Shown one piece after another: positions 32,051 to 35,320 of a stretch of DNA of 35,320 nt. The notes under the pieces were generated by a model. It saw only the letters and a program-made list of their open reading frames with translations, did no database searches and was not told the DNA's origin. The stretch lies in assembly GCA_946494435.1 (NCBI GenBank), contig CAMMBO010000003.1:1-35320 (forward strand), in the 5' to 3' direction. Numbering within the stretch: position 1 is the stretch's first letter; every line of letters begins with the position of its first letter. Origin of the DNA: an uncultured Mycoplasmatota bacterium (GTDB taxonomy: Bacteria > Bacillota_I > Bacilli_A > RF39 > UBA660). A program made the position numbers and the translations under genes.

Positions 32051-32080
32051 AAACACCCATTACTAAGTATTCCTGAGTAA

Positions 32081-32109
32081 AGAATAACACATGTATTGTA
32101 TCGTGTCAA
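32081..32109 (-). promoter_or_regulatory. toxin promoter
   Basis: On the minus strand a perfect TTGACA (32109-32104), a 17-bp spacer and TATTCT (32086-32081). The start is predicted near 32074, exactly at the beginning of the 5' arm that can pair with the message's 3' end. Confidence 0.75.
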
Positions 32110-32133
32110 TCGAACAAGATACATTTTTTAATA

Positions 32134-32164
32134 GAACAAACATTTTATAATGTTTGCTCTTTTC
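32134..32164. terminator. hairpin terminator upstream of nusB
   Basis: CAAACATT (32137-32144) pairs with AATGTTTG (32149-32156), with an outer GA/TC pair and a short T tract. It insulates nusB from the toxin-antitoxin region. The T tract is short, so strength is uncertain. Confidence 0.55.
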
Positions 32165-32188
32165 ATATGTAACATTTTCTGATAAAAT
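32160..32188 (+). promoter_or_regulatory. probable nusB promoter
   Basis: TTTTCA (32160-32165, in the terminator's T tract), a 17-bp spacer and TAAAAT (32183-32188). The leader would be about 18 nt, the same as for other genes here. Confidence 0.5.
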
Positions 32189-32212
32189 AAAGTAAGAAAG
32201 CGAGTGATACTT

Positions 32213-32620
32213 TTGAAAACAAGAAATGAAGTAAGAGAAATAGCTCTACGTATAATTTATAAGATAAATATCTTTGATGATGCTAATGTTTATTATGATG
32301 TAGATGATTTAATTAAAGAAGAGTATGAAGTTGAAAATGATTTTGTTAATTCTTTAGTTAATGGAGTTATCGAGAGAAGAGAAGAATTAACTAATTTAGT
32401 TAATAAATATATGCAAGACTGGGCACTTAATAGATTAAATAAAGTAGATCAGGCTTTATTCCTTTTAGCAAGTTATGAATTGAAGTATCTTGATACTCCT
32501 AGTATTGTTAGTATTAATGAGTGGGTAGAGGTATCTAAAAAATATAGTGATGAGAAAGTTACTAAAATGTTGAATGGGGTTTTAGATAATATTTATCATA
32601 GTGAGGACGTAAATGAATAA
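32213..32620 (+). CDS. nusB: transcription antitermination factor NusB
   Basis: A 135-residue all-helical protein with the NusB pattern: TRNEVREIALRIIYKINIFD at the N-terminus, the central LVNGVIERREELTNLVNKYM, and the characteristic NRLNKVDQALFLLASYEL and PSIVSINEWVEVSKKYSD at the end. NusB with NusE (S10) binds boxA RNA and supports rRNA antitermination. The TTG at 32213 is preferred as start: the extended Shine-Dalgarno GAGTGAT lies four bases upstream, and the GTG at 32204 is part of that site. It overlaps xseA by 8 bp, the usual nusB-xseA-xseB arrangement. Confidence 0.93.
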   Translation: MKTRNEVREIALRIIYKINIFDDANVYYDVDDLIKEEYEVENDFVNSLVNGVIERREELTNLVNKYMQDWALNRLNKVDQALFLLASYELKYLDTPSIVSINEWVEVSKKYSDEKVTKMLNGVLDNIYHSEDVNE

Positions 32621-33866
32621 AGAATATTTAACAGTTAGTCAGTTAACTAAATATATTAAATATAAGTTAGATAATGATGTTAATTTAAGAGAAGTTTATC
32701 TTAAAGGTGAGATTTCTAACTTTAAAGCTCATACTAGGGGACACTTTTATTTTACTATTAAAGATGAAGGTAGTAGAATTAATGCTGTTATGTTTGCTAG
32801 TAGTGCTAGTAAGGTGAAGTTCACTCCAGAAGATGGTATGAAGATACTTGTAACTGGTAGGATATCTGTTTATGAAGCGACAGGTGGATATCAGATTTAT
32901 GTTAATGAAATGATGGAAGATGGTGTAGGTAATCTTTATGTAGCTTTTGAACAGTTAAAGAAAAAGCTTGCTAGTGAAGGATTATTTGATGATAAATACA
33001 AAAAACCTATTCCTAAGATACCAGAGAGAGTTGGAGTAATAACGGCATCAACAGGGGCTGCTATAAGAGATATAATATCTACTATTAATAGAAGATTTCC
33101 TTTAACGGAAGTAATACTTTTACCTAGTTTAGTACAGGGAGAAGGTGCTAAAGAAGATATTGTAAAACAGATTAAACGTGCTGAAGATTATAATCTTGAT
33201 GTTTTAATAGTAGGTAGAGGTGGAGGTTCTATTGAAGACTTATGGGCCTTTAATGAAGAGATAGTGGCAAGAGCAATATTCGAGTGTCCTATACCGATAA
33301 TAAGTGCCGTAGGTCATGAAATAGACTTTACTATAGCAGACTTTGTAGCAGACCTTAGAGCACCTACACCTACTGGAGCGGCAGAGATTGCAGTTCCTAA
33401 TAAAAATGACGTTATAAACTATATTAATCAGTTAAATTTAAGAAGTAGGAAAGCAGTAGGAACAATACTAGAGTTAAAGAAAAAGAGACTTGATAATATT
33501 AAGGGACATTATATTTTAAATAATCCTTTAGATTTATATTCTGCTAAGATTCAAAAACTTGATTATTTAACAGAGAGTTTAGTTAAGAATTATAAAGTTA
33601 TTATCGATAAAGAGAAGATTAAACTAAATAATATTAAAACAAGACCTTTATTTAGTAATCCTTTAGTAATATTAGATAAGACTAAACAAAAATATGCATT
33701 ATTGTTGAGTAAATTAGATGCCTTATCACCCTTAAAAACGCTTGAGAGGGGTTATGGTATTGTTAAAATTGGTGATAAAGCTGTTACTAGTATTAAAGAC
33801 TTAAAAAAGGATGATTTAATAAATATAGAATTAAAAGATGGTAGTAAGGAAGCTATCATAAAATAG
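32613..33866 (+). CDS. xseA: exodeoxyribonuclease VII large subunit
   Basis: A 417-residue XseA. The N-terminal OB-fold has VYLKGEISNFKAHTRGHFYFTIKDE, and the catalytic domain contains VGVITASTGAAIRDI, GRGGGSIEDLWAFNEE and SAVGHEIDFTIADFVADLRAPTPTGAAE. A coiled-coil region follows and the end has the conserved LERGYGIV. With XseB it degrades single-stranded DNA in both directions to oligonucleotides. It starts inside the nusB stop region and xseB begins 12 bp downstream. Confidence 0.97.
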   Translation: MNKEYLTVSQLTKYIKYKLDNDVNLREVYLKGEISNFKAHTRGHFYFTIKDEGSRINAVMFASSASKVKFTPEDGMKILVTGRISVYEATGGYQIYVNEMMEDGVGNLYVAFEQLKKKLASEGLFDDKYKKPIPKIPERVGVITASTGAAIRDIISTINRRFPLTEVILLPSLVQGEGAKEDIVKQIKRAEDYNLDVLIVGRGGGSIEDLWAFNEEIVARAIFECPIPIISAVGHEIDFTIADFVADLRAPTPTGAAEIAVPNKNDVINYINQLNLRSRKAVGTILELKKKRLDNIKGHYILNNPLDLYSAKIQKLDYLTESLVKNYKVIIDKEKIKLNNIKTRPLFSNPLVILDKTKQKYALLLSKLDALSPLKTLERGYGIVKIGDKAVTSIKDLKKDDLINIELKDGSKEAIIK

Positions 33867-33878
33867 GAGGAATTAATT

Positions 33879-34109
33879 ATGGAAAAGAAAGAAATGAAAT
33901 TTGAAGAGAAAATAGAGGAGTTAGAAACACTTGTTAAAGCTTTAGAAAATGGTGATGTAGAACTAGATAAAGCGATAGATTATTTTACTAAAGCAACTAA
34001 ACTTGCTAGTGAATGTGATAAAGATTTAAAAGAAGCTGAAAAAGCATTAACTTCTATAGTTAATGAAGATGGTAGTTTATCTGAATTTAAAGGAGAAGTA
34101 GAAGCATAA
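33879..34109 (+). CDS. xseB: exodeoxyribonuclease VII small subunit
   Basis: A 76-residue XseB with the usual two-helix pattern: FEEKIEELETLVKALENGDVELDKAIDYFTKATKLASECDKDLKEAEKAL. Several copies bind the large subunit to form exonuclease VII. A full AGGAGG lies upstream of the ATG. It follows xseA in the same operon, and the length is normal for the family. Confidence 0.95.
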   Translation: MEKKEMKFEEKIEELETLVKALENGDVELDKAIDYFTKATKLASECDKDLKEAEKALTSIVNEDGSLSEFKGEVEA

Positions 34110-34111
34110 TT

Positions 34112-34372
34112 ATGAGAGAGATTAAAATACATGGTATTTATAAACACTTTAAAGGGGATTATTATTTAGTTGAAGAAGTTGCTAAAGACTGTGAGACTTT
34201 AGAAGATTTGGTTATATATAGAAAGCTATATGAAGATGGAAGTTGTTGGGTTAGACCCTTAAAAGACTTTATGGAAAAAGTTAATCATGAAAAGTATCCT
34301 AATGTAGAGCAAGAATATAAGTTTGAACTTATAGAACCATATAGTAAAAGAGATAATTTTAAAGGAGAATAA
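34112..34372 (+). CDS. DUF1653-like protein, 86 residues
   Basis: A small protein of the DUF1653 type: IYKHFKGDYYLVEEVAKDCETLEDLVIYRKLYEDGSCWVRPLKDF with the closing K..NHEKYPNVEQEYKFE. The family is small, soluble and without an established function; its pattern of aromatic residues and a conserved Trp resembles SH3-like beta barrels. It starts 2 bp after xseB, and the 3' end of xseB (AAAGGAGAAG) acts as its ribosome binding site. Thus it is probably part of the nusB-xseAB transcript. Confidence 0.8.
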   Translation: MREIKIHGIYKHFKGDYYLVEEVAKDCETLEDLVIYRKLYEDGSCWVRPLKDFMEKVNHEKYPNVEQEYKFELIEPYSKRDNFKGE

Positions 34373-34844
34373 ATGATAAGATTAGTTAAGTTTAATAAAT
34401 TAGAAGAAAAAGATTTAGATAAAATAATTCATAAACATTATACTCATTGGAAACAGTATAATGATAAATTAGATTTAAATGAAATAGTTAATAGCTTTAA
34501 AAACATTTATACCAATGAATCTACTTTGCCTATTGGTTATGCATGTTTTGATGGTGATAATTTAGTTGGCTTTTGTACTTTAAGAAAAGATAATTTAAAG
34601 AAATATACAGATATATTTCCATGGATTTGTAGTGTTATGATTTTTGATGAAGAAAGACATAAAGGTTATGGTACGAAAATGATAGGACTAGTTAGTGAAG
34701 AAGCTAAAAAACTAGGTTATGATAAAGTTTACCTATGGACTGATAAAGCTCCTGACTTTTATAAAAAAAATAGGTTTTACTTATGTAATGCAAGTTGAAA
34801 AAAATGAAGGTGGCTTTGGCGAGTTATATTGTAAAGAAATATAA
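34373..34844 (+). CDS. GNAT acetyltransferase, frameshifted near its 3' end
   Basis: The GNAT fold is clear: GYACFDGDNLVGFCTLRK (strands 2-3), WICSVMIFDEERHKGYGTKMIG with the acetyl-CoA loop RHKGYGT, and VYLWTDKAPDFYKK. In frame the protein ends at 34798 after FYKKNRFYLCNAS. One base shorter at the A8 run (34763-34770), the reading becomes FYKKIGFTYVMQVEKNEGG, then GELYCKEI and TAA at 34842-34844, which is exactly how such enzymes end. So the gene has a +1 insertion in a homopolymer. This could be a sequencing error, a true mutation, a slippery site or phase variation. AAAGGAG precedes the ATG. The substrate is unknown. Confidence 0.8.
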
Positions 34845-34870
34845 ATATATTAAATAATAGGAGAATAGAT

Positions 34871-35320
34871 ATGGAACAAATAAGTTATAAAGAGTTTAGA
34901 AAATTTTTAGATAGTGATGTAGATGAAGCAGAGTATTTTGGCTATAGTAAAGAAAATTTAATTAGTTTGAAAGAACGTTTAGAAGGTTTAAGAGAACGAT
35001 TTGAAATATGTGAATCCAGAATAGAAAGAGATAGAGAAAAAATTAAAAGAGCTTATAGTGATATAAGTGATATCTCTTATAGTGATTATCGCAAGACTTT
35101 AACTTTTGATATTGGGAAATCTTCATATTATTTAAAGAAAAATGAAAAGAAAAATATATATAAAGTTTATTGGTATGCTAGTTGTGAGCCTTCAATATTT
35201 ACTGACATTAAATTAATTAAACATATTAATATAGGAAGAAAATTTTCTAAAGAGATAGATAATATTGGTGCTAGTATAGATATTGGGACACAAAATTTTA
35301 CACATCATGATATAATATAT
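34871..35320 (+). CDS. uncharacterised protein, 5' part only
   Basis: An open frame of 150 codons from the ATG at 34871 to the window end without a stop, with ATAGGAGAA upstream. It starts 26 bp after the completed GNAT frame. The protein starts with a charged helical region containing a heptad-like coiled coil (KENLISLKERLEGLRERFEICESRIERDREKIKRAY, about residues 30-65), then a basic beta-like part. No family recognised. The complete gene lies beyond the window. Confidence 0.7.
   Translation, partial: MEQISYKEFRKFLDSDVDEAEYFGYSKENLISLKERLEGLRERFEICESRIERDREKIKRAYSDISDISYSDYRKTLTFDIGKSSYYLKKNEKKNIYKVYWYASCEPSIFTDIKLIKHINIGRKFSKEIDNIGASIDIGTQNFTHHDIIY

Larger units (their letters stand above)
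31849..32073. repeat. interrupted inverted repeat flanking the toxin gene
   Basis: GGAATACCTAG (31849-31859) and GGGTGTTACC (31870-31879) recur inverted, in the same nested order, as CTAAGTATTCC (32063-32073) and GGTAAACACCC (32048-32058). There is one mismatch (a G-U pair in RNA) in the first pair and one extra base in the second. In the minus-strand transcript the two copies are the extreme 5' end and the extreme 3' end, so the message can close on itself. Confidence 0.75.

Noticed and set aside
31798..32203. Riboswitch upstream of nusB as an explanation for the structured gap
   Set aside because: Most structure lies before a terminator and belongs to two convergent transcripts; the nusB leader after its own promoter is only about 18 nt.
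1..35320. Use of UGA as tryptophan, as in Mycoplasma
   Set aside because: TGG is used for tryptophan and TGA ends at least two intact genes (19143, 31797).
1..35320. CRISPR arrays, tRNA or rRNA genes, transposases, prophage genes
   Set aside because: None seen on either strand by reading; no spaced direct repeats, no cloverleaf-like conserved arms, no transposase-like protein.

Overview
The window is about 35 kb of very AT-rich chromosomal DNA from a low-GC Bacillota. TGG encodes tryptophan and TGA is used as a stop (for example at 19143 and 31797), so the genetic code is standard rather than the Mycoplasma code. Three things together suggest a gut- or host-associated Bacilli lineage near Erysipelotrichia/RF39: BspA-like DUF285 repeats, sortase-anchored SpaA-type adhesins, and T-box control. 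The lineage is an inference from gene content. Many ribosome binding sites use the downstream part of the Shine-Dalgarno sequence (GGTGAT or AGTGAT), and this decides several starts, including TTG starts for mutS and nusB.

Layout: 1-6578 holds the end of a DUF285 surface protein, the transcription accessory factor tex, and a 1174-residue thioester/SpaA-repeat adhesin. 6600-8400 holds a secreted glucosaminidase and an unknown protein. 8468-13029 holds a PMCA-like Ca2+ P-type ATPase followed by three tandem paralogs with the fold signature of endonuclease/exonuclease/phosphatase proteins but without the catalytic residues. 13082-15116 holds a YkpA/YbiT-like ABC-F protein, a small unknown protein and what looks like a remnant of an ABC-F 3' end. 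15229-17103 is a surface protein with two related modules, whose last variable loop is a sharp GC-rich island. 17235-18440 is an AI-2E family permease. 18441-23311 is a probable T-box operon: two P-loop kinases, alaS and holA. 23377-24615 is unknown. rarA is on the minus strand, convergent with that gene and divergent from a pair of unknown paralogs that lead into mutS, another unknown gene and a small membrane protein. 32213-34844 is nusB-xseA-xseB-DUF1653 and a frameshifted GNAT acetyltransferase. The last gene runs off the window.

The most interesting object is in the 400-bp gap between 31798 and 32203. It has the organisation of a type I toxin-antitoxin locus. A 22-codon minus-strand ORF encodes a short, extremely hydrophobic peptide behind a strong promoter. 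Its ribosome binding site is locked in a 12-bp hairpin. The 5' and 3' ends of its predicted mRNA are complementary to each other. A convergent plus-strand promoter would make a ~118-nt RNA that is antisense to the whole toxin 3' UTR and ends in a good intrinsic terminator. No search could be run, so whether the peptide belongs to a known family is open.

Functional themes are DNA replication and repair (holA, rarA, mutS, xseA/xseB), transcription (tex, nusB), translation (alaS, ABC-F), and the cell surface (DUF285 protein, adhesin, glucosaminidase, the two-module protein).
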